NCBI RefSeq assembly: GCF_001046895.1
Contig: NZ_CAQI01000036.1
Span: 1-64,000, forward strand
From: Pseudarthrobacter siccitolerans
GTDB taxonomy: Bacteria > Actinomycetota > Actinomycetes > Actinomycetales > Micrococcaceae
Length of the DNA stretch: 64,000 bases
Direction of reading: 5' to 3'
Shown: positions 27,865 through 36,896 of the stretch, in pieces
How the letters are laid out: the number at the start of each line of letters is the position of its first letter
How positions within the stretch are numbered: position 1 is the stretch's first letter
The notes under the pieces: generated by a model
Told to the model about the DNA's origin: nothing
The model's database searches: none
Seen by the model: only the letters and a program-made list of their open reading frames with translations
Program-made: the position numbers and the translations under genes

Positions 27865-28203
27865 CACTATTGATGGCTCTCTGCCGTTCCTCAACTCACG
27901 TCAAAAAGGGTGCCTGGCACCTTGCGGCTTCGACGCTGCGCGTGTGTCTTCTGGAAGCGCATGGCTCCCGCTGAAGCGCACTTTTCCGCGTGGCACCGGT
28001 TCCCACCTGAGTAAGTATCAGCCCGTAGGTAGCGGCAAAGCGATAAGACAAGTACTGGCTACTGTTACCGGCCGGCTCGGGTGGGGCCTACCGTACAAGC
28101 GCGGACCATCGAGCCTGAATATCGCCGGGGGAACTAGTGCCCATGCGGGGTCAGGGCACCACCGTCCGCCGGACTGAACGACGATGACAGGGGCGACGAG
28201 CAG
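27865..28203. other. Gene-free stretch between tRNA-Ala and the deacetylase
   Basis: 339 bases with no convincing gene and somewhat lower GC than average. A short hairpin (27907-27923, AGGGTGCC pairing with GGCACCTT across one G-U) lies 43 bases after the tRNA and could end its transcript. No duplicate of the tRNA 3-prime end was seen in the window, so there is no evidence of an attachment site. No convincing promoter for the deacetylase was found. Confidence 0.5.
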
Positions 28204-29901
28204 ATGAATATTTTGAGCAGACTTAAAGTGATGGGGGCCGCTTCCTGGCGCAAGCCTGGTGCTTCCGGCCCCTTCCAGGGACCGCCGTTCCGGGGAAGGC
28301 GCGGCAATGATGTAGAGCCGGTACCCATCAAACGGCTGGCGGCGCTTCCGGTGGCCTTCACGCTGCTACTCGGCGGTGCTTCGCTTGCGGCTGTTCCGGC
28401 AGCCCATGCCGCCGACGGCGCCATGATCAGCGTGACCCTTGACGATGGGTGGCGCAGCCAGCACACCAACGCCCTGCCCATCCTGAACAAGTACGGGGTT
28501 CCGACCACGATGTACATCCATGCGGACGCAGTTGATGTCACGCCGACCTACATGAGCCAGGCCGAGATCCGGGCCTTTGCGGACCGGGGCGACCAGATTG
28601 CGTCCCACACCGTGACCCATACTGACCTGACCACCCTCACCCCTGCTCAGCTCGACACCGAGTTGGCGCAGAGCCAGATAAGGCTCCGGCAGATGTTCGG
28701 TCAAACCGCCGCAGAGGACTTCGCCAGTCCCTTCGGTGCGTATAACGACACCACTACGGCTGCTGTAAAGAAGTACTACTCCTCCCAGCGCAACACTGAC
28801 GAAGGGACCAACTCCCCGGGCGCGGACCCCTACAACATCCTGGTGCGGAACGTGGTTGACACCACCACTGCGGACACGGTGCAGGGTTGGATAACTGAGG
28901 CCAAAACCACCGACACGTGGCTTGTCTTGGTCTACCACGAGGTGGGTGCGAACCTCGGCAACAGCGTCTACCACTTAGACACCCCCGTCTTCGACGCCCA
29001 CATGGCGGCGGTCAAGAACAGCGGCCTGCCCATGGTCACCGTCAGGCAGGCGCTTAGTGGGTCTACCCCTCCGCCGCCAGACCCCAACGCCGGCGCCACG
29101 GCTGCCATCAACGCGGTCGCGGCTGCCAACCCCACGCTCGTGGGGACTCCCACCGGCGATATGGTCTGCGGCCTGCTCAGCGGCGGCTGCTACCGGAACT
29201 ACACAGGCGGTGCCGTCATTTGGTCTCCGGCCACCGGCGCCCACTATTCTGTGCAGCCCATCCGGCAGGCCTGGGCCAGGACGGATTACGAGCGGGGACG
29301 CCTCGGGTACCCGACCACCGATCACATCGGCGGACTCGTCAGGGGCGGTATGTATCAGTCCTACCAGGGTGGTGCCATTATTTGGTCTCCGGCCAGCGGC
29401 GCACACTACTCCGCCGGTGTCATCCGGCAGGTGTGGGCGGGAACCGACTACGAGCGGGGTGGCCTCGGGTACCCAACCACCGACGAAATCGGCGGACTCG
29501 TCAGGGGCGGTGTCTACCAGATGTATCAAGGGGGTGCCATCATCTGGTCTCCGGCCAGCGGCGCGCATTACTCCTTCGGAGCGATCCGCCAGGTGTGGGC
29601 GGGAACGGACTATGAGCGGGGTGGCCTCGGGTACCCCACGACGAATGAAATCGGCGGACTCGTCAGGGGCGGTGTTTACCAGATGTATCAAGGGGGTGCC
29701 ATCATCTGGTCCCCGGCGAGCGGCGCGCATTACTCCTTCGGAGCGATCCGGCAGGCGTGGGCAGCAACCGATTACGAGCGGGGACGCCTCGGTTACCCGA
29801 CCTCAGGTGAGTATCTCTCAGGTGCCGGTGTGGCCCAGAACTACGAAGGCGGCCGCATCAACTGGACCGCTTCCGGGGGCGCAGTGGTCACCTATAAATG
29901 A
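28204..29901 (+). CDS. Secreted polysaccharide deacetylase with C-terminal LGFP repeats
   Basis: 565 residues. A long basic start leads into a signal peptide (hydrophobic core about 45-63, probable cleavage after AHA at 69). The NodB deacetylase domain spans about 72-275, with metal-site motifs TLDDGW (Asp80-Asp81) and SHTVTH (His135, His139), and SPFGAYN. The rest is LGFP-type repeats, each about 54 residues, with GAIIWSPASGAHYS and ERGGLGYPT. LGFP modules are thought to bind the actinobacterial cell envelope, so the enzyme probably stays on the wall and deacetylates peptidoglycan or another GlcNAc polymer. It sits next to a tRNA. ATG 28204 lacks a strong ribosome site; ATG 28231 is possible. 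Confidence 0.87.
   Translation: MNILSRLKVMGAASWRKPGASGPFQGPPFRGRRGNDVEPVPIKRLAALPVAFTLLLGGASLAAVPAAHAADGAMISVTLDDGWRSQHTNALPILNKYGVPTTMYIHADAVDVTPTYMSQAEIRAFADRGDQIASHTVTHTDLTTLTPAQLDTELAQSQIRLRQMFGQTAAEDFASPFGAYNDTTTAAVKKYYSSQRNTDEGTNSPGADPYNILVRNVVDTTTADTVQGWITEAKTTDTWLVLVYHEVGANLGNSVYHLDTPVFDAHMAAVKNSGLPMVTVRQALSGSTPPPPDPNAGATAAINAVAAANPTLVGTPTGDMVCGLLSGGCYRNYTGGAVIWSPATGAHYSVQPIRQAWARTDYERGRLGYPTTDHIGGLVRGGMYQSYQGGAIIWSPASGAHYSAGVIRQVWAGTDYERGGLGYPTTDEIGGLVRGGVYQMYQGGAIIWSPASGAHYSFGAIRQVWAGTDYERGGLGYPTTNEIGGLVRGGVYQMYQGGAIIWSPASGAHYSFGAIRQAWAATDYERGRLGYPTSGEYLSGAGVAQNYEGGRINWTASGGAVVTYK
29331..29816 (+). repeat. Tandem 162-bp repeats encoding LGFP modules
   Basis: Three consecutive 162-base units (from 29331, 29493 and 29655), each beginning CGGACTCGTCAGGGGCGG. 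Units 2 and 3 are nearly identical at the DNA level; a more divergent copy precedes them. This suggests recent duplication, and copy number may differ between strains. Confidence 0.85.
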
Positions 29902-29937
29902 AAACAGGCTGACCTGACAAACTTGTAGGGCAACCTT

Positions 29938-29989
29938 GGAATACCCCACCTCCGAACGGGCTAACACCCGTCCGGAGGTGGGGTATTCC
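29938..29989. terminator. Bidirectional terminator between deacetylase and CorA-like genes
   Basis: 17-bp perfect stem (29938-29954 with 29973-29989) enclosing a second 5-bp stem ACGGG/CCCGT (29956-29960 with 29967-29971). It sits between two convergent genes. T-runs are poor on both sides. Confidence 0.75.
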
Positions 29990-29990
29990 G

Positions 29991-30986
29991 TTATAACCAG
30001 CCCTTCTTCTTGAAGATCGCGTACATGACCGCGGCCGTGGCTGCCATGAGAACGATCGCCATGGGGTAGCCCAGGTCCCAGTGCAGTTCTGGCATGTGGT
30101 CAAAGTTCATGCCGTACACGCCGGCCACAAACGACGGCGCAAAGAAGATGGCCGCCCAGGACGAAATCTTCTTCACCTGTTCGTTCTGTTCAGCGCTGGC
30201 CTCGTTCTGCCGGTTCGCGGTCAGGGTGCCGTCCAGGGTCAGGGCGTTCTGCAAGAGGTCCCGGAATGAGTCCGCCCGTGAGATCACCCGTTCCACATGG
30301 TCTTCCACGTCGCGCAGGCTGTGGCGCAGTTCGGTCTCCACGTCGTATTTTTCGAACCCCCGCTTGAGCTGGTGCATCATGTCCGGCAACGGGTGGATGG
30401 CGCGCTGGAACTGGATCACCTCACGCGCCAGTTCGTAGATTCGCCGGGACACCGCGGTGTCCCCGCTGAACAGCTGGTCTTCAATCTCGTCGATGTCGTT
30501 TTCAAGCCCCGCCACTACAGGCCCGTAGTCGTCCACCACCCGGTCCAGCAAGGCATAAAGGACGGCCTCGGGCCCGTGCCGCAACAAATCCGGTCTGCTT
30601 TCCAGCCGCTGCCGTACCCGCGCCACCCCCGCCGTCTCTGCGTGCCGGACCGTAACCACGAAGTTCTTGCCGGTGAAGATATGCAGCTCGCCGAACTCCA
30701 CGGTTTCCGTGGCGTCCAGGTACCGCGCCGGCCGAAGCACCGTAAAGAGGGCGTCCTCGTAGCGCTCGAGCTTGGGACGCTGGTGCGCGGAAATGGCGTC
30801 CTCCACCGCCAGCGCATGCAGCCCAAATTCCGTAGCCACCGCTGTCATCTCGTCGGCCGTGGGCCGGTAGAGGCCGATCCATGCCATGCCACCGTGCTGC
30901 GCCAGCGTCTCGAAGGTCTGTTCCAGGCTGTCAGGTTCGGCGTGCCGGACGCCGTTGACGTAAACGGCGTTGTCGATGATGGTCAT
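29991..30986 (-). CDS. CorA-family magnesium/metal ion transporter
   Basis: 331 residues. A soluble N-terminal domain (about 1-240) with helical VISRADSFRDLLQNALTL leads to two C-terminal membrane helices; the signature Gly-Met-Asn lies in YGMNFDHMPE (291-300), followed by a positively charged end. Family members form pentameric Mg2+ or Co2+/Ni2+ channels. ATG 30986 is chosen over the upstream in-frame ATG 31019 because TAGGAT lies 7 bases before it. It follows the Lrp gene on the same strand. Confidence 0.9.
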   Translation of the reverse strand: MTIIDNAVYVNGVRHAEPDSLEQTFETLAQHGGMAWIGLYRPTADEMTAVATEFGLHALAVEDAISAHQRPKLERYEDALFTVLRPARYLDATETVEFGELHIFTGKNFVVTVRHAETAGVARVRQRLESRPDLLRHGPEAVLYALLDRVVDDYGPVVAGLENDIDEIEDQLFSGDTAVSRRIYELAREVIQFQRAIHPLPDMMHQLKRGFEKYDVETELRHSLRDVEDHVERVISRADSFRDLLQNALTLDGTLTANRQNEASAEQNEQVKKISSWAAIFFAPSFVAGVYGMNFDHMPELHWDLGYPMAIVLMAATAAVMYAIFKKKGWL

Positions 30987-30999
30987 GCCCGAAATCCTA
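30987..30999 (-). promoter_or_regulatory. Candidate leaderless promoter of the CorA-like gene
   Basis: Minus strand: TAGGAT (30999-30994), 7 bases, then ATG 30986. It overlaps the last codons of the upstream Lrp gene. Confidence 0.5.
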
Positions 31000-31593
31000 G
31001 CCGTCCGCCCCATCAGCACCGGCGCGCGTGGACCTGGCAGGACCGTGTTGGCCGGCCGTGGACGCCTTGGCCAGGCCGCTGATCAACGGTTCCGTCCGGT
31101 AGGGGATGTGCGTGTGCAGCGCCAGCACGGTTTCCGTCCGGATGACGCCCTTGATCCTCAGCACCTGCCGCAGGGCAGCCTGAAGGTTGTGGGTGTCCGT
31201 GGCCACCACCCGGCACCACACGTCACCCCGCCCCGAGATTTCGTGCACCTCCAGGACCTGGGGAATCAGCCGCAGGGCGGCTACTACCCCGTCCAGCTCG
31301 CGGTGGGACACCTCAATGGTCACAAAGGCCACAACGTCATACCCCACAGCCTCGAGGTCCACCTCCCGTCCACCGGACCGCAGCACCCCTGCCCGCAGCA
31401 GGCGCCGGACGCGCGACTGGGCAGTGTTCCGGGCAACTCCAAGGGAATCACTCAGCTCGCCGATCTGGATCCTCGGATCCCGGATGAGCTCCAGGAGGAT
31501 TCTCAGGTCAGTGGGGTCCAGGTTGTTCAAATGATCACTCTCCGTCACTCGCGCCAGCACATTTTGATAATTCTGCTCAATTGTGACAGTCAT
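30997..31593 (-). CDS. Lrp/AsnC-family transcriptional regulator 1
   Basis: 198 residues. N-terminal winged helix-turn-helix (LDPTDLRILLELIRDPR, GELSDSLGVARNTAQSRVRRL) followed by the ligand-binding RAM domain (VLEVHEISGRGDVWCRVVA). Such proteins sense amino acids. It is divergent from an MFS transporter gene 104 bases away, the usual regulator-target layout. The ATG at 31593 is chosen because the HTH spacing fits; the frame extends six codons further. Confidence 0.88.
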   Translation of the reverse strand: MTVTIEQNYQNVLARVTESDHLNNLDPTDLRILLELIRDPRIQIGELSDSLGVARNTAQSRVRRLLRAGVLRSGGREVDLEAVGYDVVAFVTIEVSHRELDGVVAALRLIPQVLEVHEISGRGDVWCRVVATDTHNLQAALRQVLRIKGVIRTETVLALHTHIPYRTEPLISGLAKASTAGQHGPARSTRAGADGADG

Positions 31594-31697
31594 CGCCGAT
31601 CGATACAGCAACTTTGCCCCACGCTGGAGCTATCCCTATCCATCCGCGCCGGGCTCCCACAAGGACCACCCGCCGCGGCAGCAGCAAAGGCGGCACA

Positions 31698-32942
31698 ATG
31701 ACGGTCTTCAGCGAACTCCGCATGCGTCCGGCTCCAGCCACCACCACAGGGTGGAACGCGTCCACCACGGCACGCCTGGTGCTGGCGGGCGCGGTCATTT
31801 TTACGCTCCTGGTGGGCGCCAACCTGGCCACGCCCCTGTATCCGCTGCTGCAGGTGCAGCTGGGTCTTTCCCCGCTCGATGTTGCGGCCGCATTCACCAG
31901 CTACGTCCTGGCATTGGTGGCCGTGCTCATGCTGGCCGGCCACTGGTCGGACCATATCGGCCGCAGGGCTGCCCTCATCCTGGCTGTTGTTGCCGGCCTC
32001 GCGGGCGGGTGGCTGTTCGCCGAAGCGCATACCCTGGCCGCGCTGTGCGCCGCCCGTGCGCTCCAGGGCGCTGCCGTTGCCCTCGCCACCGGTGCCAGCG
32101 CCGCGGCCTTGCGTGAGCTTCTTCCGGCACGCCCGGAATGGGCCTCCCGCTTTACCCTGCTGGCCTCCGCCGGGGGAGTGGCCGCGGGACCGGTCATCGG
32201 CGGGCTGCTGTCACTTCTTCCCGGACACACCTCGGCCCCGTACTACATCCATTCCGCAATCCTCGCCGTGCTCCTGGCCCCGCTCTACCTGCTTCAGGCC
32301 CGTCCGGCCATCCAGCCCCCGGCAGGACCCAGGCCGCTGCAGCTGCTGGCACCGCGCCGTCCTTCCGTGACACGGGAGGCAAGGGGCGCCTTCTGGCTCG
32401 CCTCCGGCGTCGGCTTCCTCAGCTTCGCCGTCTTCGGCTTCTGCCTCTCCCTGGCTCCCGGCTACTTCGCCCGGATCCTTTCAACCGACAGCCGCCCGCT
32501 GATCGGACTCCTGGCCTGCCTGACGCTGGCGGCTTCGGCGCTGACGCAGCTGGTGACAGTCCGCGGCCGCTTTGTGGTACCGGGCGGACTGGCCGTCCTG
32601 GGCGCCTCAGTACTGCTGCTCGGCGCGGCAGGGGCATGGAATAACGCGGTGCTGCTGGTGACCGCAAGCCTTGCCGCAGGCGTGGGACAAGGCCTCGCGT
32701 TCCGCACTGTTTTTAACGATGTGGCCGGCCGTGTGGAGCCTGCCCGGCAGGCCCAGACCATCAGCTCGCTGTACGTCATCACCTACCTGGGCAGCGCCGT
32801 CCCGGTGCTGGGGCTCGGCTGGGCCTCGGGTGCCTTCGGACTTGAGCAGTCGGTTGCGGGCTTTGTGGTGCTGTGCGGTTCAGCGGCGTTCATCATGGCC
32901 ACGCTCACGCTCCGCCATGCCCTGCGAAACCGCGCCCTGTAA
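31698..32942 (+). CDS. MFS transporter 1 (efflux type)
   Basis: 414 residues with about 12 membrane helices. The motif A loop between helices 2 and 3 reads GHWSDHIGRRAAL. The ATG at 31698 has AAAGGCGG upstream; the frame is open to 31614. Drug/metabolite efflux is the usual role. Flanked by Lrp regulators on both sides: divergent regulator 1 most likely controls it, while regulator 2 is convergent. Confidence 0.85.
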   Translation: MTVFSELRMRPAPATTTGWNASTTARLVLAGAVIFTLLVGANLATPLYPLLQVQLGLSPLDVAAAFTSYVLALVAVLMLAGHWSDHIGRRAALILAVVAGLAGGWLFAEAHTLAALCAARALQGAAVALATGASAAALRELLPARPEWASRFTLLASAGGVAAGPVIGGLLSLLPGHTSAPYYIHSAILAVLLAPLYLLQARPAIQPPAGPRPLQLLAPRRPSVTREARGAFWLASGVGFLSFAVFGFCLSLAPGYFARILSTDSRPLIGLLACLTLAASALTQLVTVRGRFVVPGGLAVLGASVLLLGAAGAWNNAVLLVTASLAAGVGQGLAFRTVFNDVAGRVEPARQAQTISSLYVITYLGSAVPVLGLGWASGAFGLEQSVAGFVVLCGSAAFIMATLTLRHALRNRAL

Positions 32943-32999
32943 ATCAGGGCGCTGTGAAATAAAGACCAAGCCTGCCAGCGGCAGCGGGAGCTTACCGGC

Positions 33000-33503
33000 C
33001 TATTCCGGCAGAGGCCCGTGGTTGCCCTGGATGTGTTCGAAGACCAGCGTGGTTTCCGTATGGCCCACCACGGGGTCGGTGGCAAGGTTGTCCAGTACCC
33101 AGTCGCGCAGGTCCTCGGTGGTGGCGACGGCGATGTGCAGCAGGTAGTCCACCGAGCCTGAAGTATGGAATGTGGACAGCACCGCCGGCAGGTGCGGAAC
33201 CCGGGCTGTGAAACGGTCGATCTGGTCCCGGTCGTGTGCCCGGAGGCGGACGGCAACCAGCGCCTGGACGGACCGGCCGATGGAGGACAGGTTGAGCTTC
33301 GCCTCATAACCCTGCACGATGCCCCGCTCTGAGAGGGCCCGGGTCCGCATCAGGGCAGTGGAGGGCGCGATGCCCACCAGTTCCGCGAGTTGCTTGTTGG
33401 AGATCCGTGCGTCCGCCACCAGGGCGGCCAACAGGCGTTCGTCGATGGCATCCAGGGGCTCCAGGTGCACTCCCGGCCTGACGTTCCTGGCATTCGTGCT
33501 CAC
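33000..33503 (-). CDS. Lrp/AsnC-family transcriptional regulator 2
   Basis: 167 residues. HTH with DERLLAALVADARISNKQLAELVG and STALMRTRALSERG, then a RAM domain with FHTSGSVDYLLHIAVATTEDL. The start is GTG with GAGGAG upstream. It lies 52 bases downstream of MFS transporter 2 on the same strand and also has its own -10 hexamer (33532-33537). It may sense the amino acid exported by transporter 2 (inference). Confidence 0.9.
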   Translation of the reverse strand: MSTNARNVRPGVHLEPLDAIDERLLAALVADARISNKQLAELVGIAPSTALMRTRALSERGIVQGYEAKLNLSSIGRSVQALVAVRLRAHDRDQIDRFTARVPHLPAVLSTFHTSGSVDYLLHIAVATTEDLRDWVLDNLATDPVVGHTETTLVFEHIQGNHGPLPE

Positions 33504-33531
33504 GGCGGCTCCTCACAGTGTTCCTGCGTTT

Positions 33532-33537
33532 ATCCTA
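33532..33537 (-). promoter_or_regulatory. Candidate -10 element for Lrp regulator 2
   Basis: TAGGAT on the minus strand in the 52-base gap after MFS transporter 2. A start near 33525 gives a leader of about 22 bases that carries the GAGGAG site. Confidence 0.45.
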
Positions 33538-33555
33538 GACGCCCCGCGGCCGCGT

Positions 33556-34812
33556 TCAGGCTCCGGCCTCCTTGCGCCGTGTGGCTTCCCGGGGATGGAC
33601 GACGGCGACAGTCACCGCGGTGAGGCAGGCAAGGGTCATAACGGCGGCCGCCAGGGCGTTCCAGCCGCAGGACTGGAAGAGCAGGCCGCCGGCCCAGCCG
33701 ATGATGCTTGACCCCAGGTAGTAGGCAAGGTTATAGAGTGAGGCGGCCTGGGCCCGCCCGGTGCTGGCAATGGCTCCCGTCCATCCGGCACCAATGCTGT
33801 GCGCCGCGAAGAAGCCGCCGGTGAAAATCACCAGCCCCGCCAGGATCAGCGCCAGGGACGGGGTGAGCGTGAGGGCGAGGCCCGCCGTGGAGAGGGCAAG
33901 CCCGGCCAGCAGCACGTTCCGGCGCCCGAAGCGCAGGGTCAGTCCTGCGGCCCAGCGGGACGTGATGGTCCCGGACAGGTAAGCCAAAAACATGAGGCTG
34001 ATGACGGTGGCGGGCAGCCCGTAGGGTTCGCCGGTCAACCGGAACCCGAGGTAGTTGTAGACAGCCACAAAGCCGCCCATCATCAGGAAAGCCTGGATGT
34101 ACAGGGCGAGCAGGCGGATATTCCGGACATGTCCGCCGAGGGTGCGGGCAGCGCCGCGCAGTCCCGGAGCCTTGGCGGCCGTAAACCCGCGCGCCCGCGG
34201 AACAAGCACCAGGAAGGCGACGGCGGCGAGGGTCGCGAGGATGGAGACGGCCAGGGCCGCGGCGCGCCATCCCCACAGTTCCCCCGCAGGGCCGGCCACC
34301 AGCCGCCCGGCGAGACCGCCCAGCGTGGTGCCGGCAACGTAGCTTCCGGCGGCGACTGCGGCGTGTGCCTTGGTGACCTCCTCGTTCAGGTAGGCGATGG
34401 CGATGGCCGGGATGCCGCCCAGGGCCATGCCTTCGAGGAGCCGCAGGCCCAGGAGCAGGGGAAAGCTGGTTGACAGGGGAACCAGCAGGCCCAGGATCGT
34501 GGCCACCGAGATGCCCCAGGCCATGGCCTTGACCCGTCCTATCCTGTCCGCGAGGAAGGACCAGGGGATCACGGTGACGGCCAAGCCGACGGTGGCCAGT
34601 GAGATGGTGAGTGCGGCCTCGGCAGCGCTGATTTTCAGGTCCGAGGCAAGGATCGGCAGGACCGCCTGGGTGGAATACAGCTGGGCGAAGGTCGCCACAC
34701 CGGCGAAGGCAAGGCCGAGGATGATCCGGCCGTACGCCCGGGACCCCTTCGCGTGCCCGTGCCAGCCGGCGTCGGAGGCTTGGGGGCCGGGGATGGGTGT
34801 ACTGCGCTGCAT
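33556..34812 (-). CDS. MFS transporter 2 (YnfM/arabinose-efflux-like)
   Basis: 418 residues, about 12 membrane helices. Motif A reads SFLADRIGRVKAMAWG, and GLRLLEGMALGGIPAIAIAYL is typical of the YnfM group. The extended hydrophilic start contains a His/Gly patch. The ATG has TAGGCT 6 bases upstream and no ribosome site. It is divergent from a LysR gene 111 bases away, which probably regulates it. Confidence 0.87.
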   Translation of the reverse strand: MQRSTPIPGPQASDAGWHGHAKGSRAYGRIILGLAFAGVATFAQLYSTQAVLPILASDLKISAAEAALTISLATVGLAVTVIPWSFLADRIGRVKAMAWGISVATILGLLVPLSTSFPLLLGLRLLEGMALGGIPAIAIAYLNEEVTKAHAAVAAGSYVAGTTLGGLAGRLVAGPAGELWGWRAAALAVSILATLAAVAFLVLVPRARGFTAAKAPGLRGAARTLGGHVRNIRLLALYIQAFLMMGGFVAVYNYLGFRLTGEPYGLPATVISLMFLAYLSGTITSRWAAGLTLRFGRRNVLLAGLALSTAGLALTLTPSLALILAGLVIFTGGFFAAHSIGAGWTGAIASTGRAQAASLYNLAYYLGSSIIGWAGGLLFQSCGWNALAAAVMTLACLTAVTVAVVHPREATRRKEAGA

Positions 34813-34824
34813 CCGGCAAGCCTA
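34813..34824 (-). promoter_or_regulatory. Leaderless promoter of MFS transporter 2
   Basis: Minus strand: TAGGCT (34824-34819), TGCCGG, then ATG 34812. The third gene in the window with this exact hexamer and spacing. Confidence 0.6.
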
Positions 34825-34923
34825 GCCTCGGCCGGACTAAAGCCTCCAATGCATCTTTTGTGTAAAACTCATAGCAAATACGGAACAATTTAACCGGCGT
34901 GGACCGGTGCACAGGAGACCCCC

Positions 34924-35928
34924 ATGGAGCCCGACCATAAGCAGCTGGTGCAGCTTCTTCCGCTCCTTCCATTGCTGTCCGAGCTGGGCCGGACACAGCA
35001 TGTCACCGAGACGGCTGAACTCCTGGGAGTACCCCAGTCCACAGTGAGCAGGGCACTGTCCCGCGCCAGCGCCGTCGTGGGAACAGAACTCCTGGTCAAG
35101 GACGGCAGGGGAGTGCGGCTCACTCCGGCTGCCCGCTCCCTCTTGCCCTACATCGAGCGGGCACTGGCAGAGTTCCAGGCCGGGCTTGACCTGGTCCGCA
35201 GTGAATCGGATGTGGTCCGCGGCAGGATCCCGGTGTCCTTCCAGCACACGTTCGGTGAGTCCACCCTTCCACTGCTTATCAGCGCATTCCGCAGCCGCCA
35301 TCCCGGCGCGGTCTTCACACTGACCCAGGGAGCCCGCGATACCTGCCTGGCCCAGCTTGCCGCCGGTGAATCCGACCTGGCACTGACAGCGCCGGTCGCC
35401 GCCGGGGGACGGAACCTGTTGTCCGCGCTGCTGTACCGGGAGCCCCTGCGCCTGGTGGTGCATCATTCGCACGCGCTCGCCGGCCGCAAGCTGGCCTCGG
35501 TGACCGATATCCGTTCCGAACAGTTCGTGGCGCTCGGTCCCGGCTACGGGATGCGCTCACTCACGGATGCGCTGTTCCGGGAGGCGGGGTACCGGCCCCG
35601 GATCGCTTTTGAAAGCCAGGACACCCATACGGTCAGGGGACTCGTCTCGGCCGGACTCGGCGTCAGCATCCTGCCGCCAGGTGACGACGCGCCCGGGCGG
35701 AACGTCAGCGCGGACACAGGCGATCTGGGCTGGGTGGAGGTGCCCCTTGATTCAGCCCTGGCCTTCCGCGAGGTGGGCCTCAGCTGGCGGCAGCGCACCC
35801 CGGGCCTGGAACCCGTTGCCGTCCGGCTGTTCCGTGAAATGGTCGTAGCCGAGGGGCCGGAACTGCTGGCCGGGCTGGTACGGCGCCGGTCCCGGCTGCC
35901 CGCGCCGGACTCTCCACGGCGCCCCTGA
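34924..35928 (+). CDS. LysR-family transcriptional regulator
   Basis: 334 residues. HTH at about 25-65 (HVTETAELLGVPQSTVSRALSRA), then the conserved ELLVKDGRGVRLTPAAR. The periplasmic-binding-like effector domain covers 95-310. GGAG lies 8 bases before the ATG. Divergent from MFS transporter 2, a common regulator-exporter pair. A leaderless BadF-type kinase gene follows 16 bases later and has its own promoter. Confidence 0.92.
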   Translation: MEPDHKQLVQLLPLLPLLSELGRTQHVTETAELLGVPQSTVSRALSRASAVVGTELLVKDGRGVRLTPAARSLLPYIERALAEFQAGLDLVRSESDVVRGRIPVSFQHTFGESTLPLLISAFRSRHPGAVFTLTQGARDTCLAQLAAGESDLALTAPVAAGGRNLLSALLYREPLRLVVHHSHALAGRKLASVTDIRSEQFVALGPGYGMRSLTDALFREAGYRPRIAFESQDTHTVRGLVSAGLGVSILPPGDDAPGRNVSADTGDLGWVEVPLDSALAFREVGLSWRQRTPGLEPVAVRLFREMVVAEGPELLAGLVRRRSRLPAPDSPRRP

Positions 35929-35932
35929 CCAG

Positions 35933-35947
35933 TAATCTTGTGACGTG
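35933..35947 (+). promoter_or_regulatory. Leaderless promoter of the BadF-type kinase gene
   Basis: TAATCT (35933-35938), TGTGAC, then GTG 35945, in the short gap after the LysR gene. Confidence 0.6.
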
Positions 35948-36892
35948 ACGAACACCGAGAAGCACAGCGCCCTGCCCGCCGATGCCCTGACCCCGCCCCT
36001 TAATGCGCCCCGCGGCGTGGTCATCGGGCTGGATATCGGCGGGACCAAGACGCACGGCATCCGGTTCGAGGACGGAATCCCGGTGGCGGATGAATCGGCG
36101 GGCAGTTCGAACGTTCAAAACGTCACCCGCGATGAGGCGGCGCGCAACCTGGCCAGCCTGTTTGAGCGGATCGGCGGCGCAGGGGTGTCCCACGTCTACG
36201 CCGGCTCCGGCGGCATCGATACGGAGGAGGACGCGGCGGCCCTCGCTGCGCTGATTGAACCGCATGTGCCAGGCGCGCAGATCACGGTGGTGCATGATTC
36301 CCGGCTGCTGCTCGCTGCCGGCCATGCCGCCACCGGTGTGGCTGTGATTGCCGGTACCGGGTCAGCGGCGTGGGGCAGGAACGCCGACGACGGCGAGGCC
36401 CGGGCAGGCGGCTGGGGATACCTTCTGGGGGACGAAGGCAGCGGCTACTGGCTGGGGCGCGAAACGGTGCGGCACAGCCTGCGGCGGATGAACCAGGGAC
36501 TTCCGGTTGACCAGCTCAGCGCCGCCCTGCTGCAGTCCTGCGGCGTGGACGATCCCAACCTGCTGATTGCGCTGTTCCATTCCCCGCAGACCGGCCGCCG
36601 CTTCTGGGCCCAGCAGGCCCGGCATGTGGTGGAAGCGGCAGCGGCGGGCCATGCAGAAAGCCAGGGCATGCTGGAACAAGCAGGCAAGGACCTCGCCGCG
36701 CTGGCACTGCAGGTGCTCCGGCAACTGGGCATCCACGGCCCGGTGATCCTGGGCGGCGGGCTGGGCATGAACGTGCCACCCCTGCAGGATGCTTTCCGCC
36801 GGCACCTGGCGGAAGCCGGAGTGACTGACGTCCGGGTCCTGGAGCGGGAACCGGTCTTCGGCGTGCTGCAGCTGCTGGCCGAACAGGCCTGA
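35945..36892 (+). CDS. BadF/BadG-type ATPase, probable N-acetylglucosamine kinase-like sugar kinase
   Basis: 315 residues of the ASKHA fold. Phosphate-1 loop GLDIGGTKTHGIRF (about 29-42), a second phosphate loop VIAGTGSAAWG and an adenosine loop ILGGGLGMN near the end. Closest in layout to eukaryotic-type GlcNAc kinases in the BadF/BcrA group. It would phosphorylate an amino sugar with ATP, but specificity cannot be read. It is convergent with the pirin gene, only 4 bases apart. Confidence 0.8.
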   Translation: MTNTEKHSALPADALTPPLNAPRGVVIGLDIGGTKTHGIRFEDGIPVADESAGSSNVQNVTRDEAARNLASLFERIGGAGVSHVYAGSGGIDTEEDAAALAALIEPHVPGAQITVVHDSRLLLAAGHAATGVAVIAGTGSAAWGRNADDGEARAGGWGYLLGDEGSGYWLGRETVRHSLRRMNQGLPVDQLSAALLQSCGVDDPNLLIALFHSPQTGRRFWAQQARHVVEAAAAGHAESQGMLEQAGKDLAALALQVLRQLGIHGPVILGGGLGMNVPPLQDAFRRHLAEAGVTDVRVLEREPVFGVLQLLAEQA

Positions 36893-36896
36893 AGAC

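Noticed and set aside
27792..28203. tRNA-Ala as an integration site for a genomic island
   Set aside because: No integrase and no second copy of the tRNA 3-prime end was seen in the window, so there is no direct support.
29331..29816. CRISPR-like regular repeats
   Set aside because: Units are 162 bases with no spacers and are in-frame coding LGFP modules; no cas genes.
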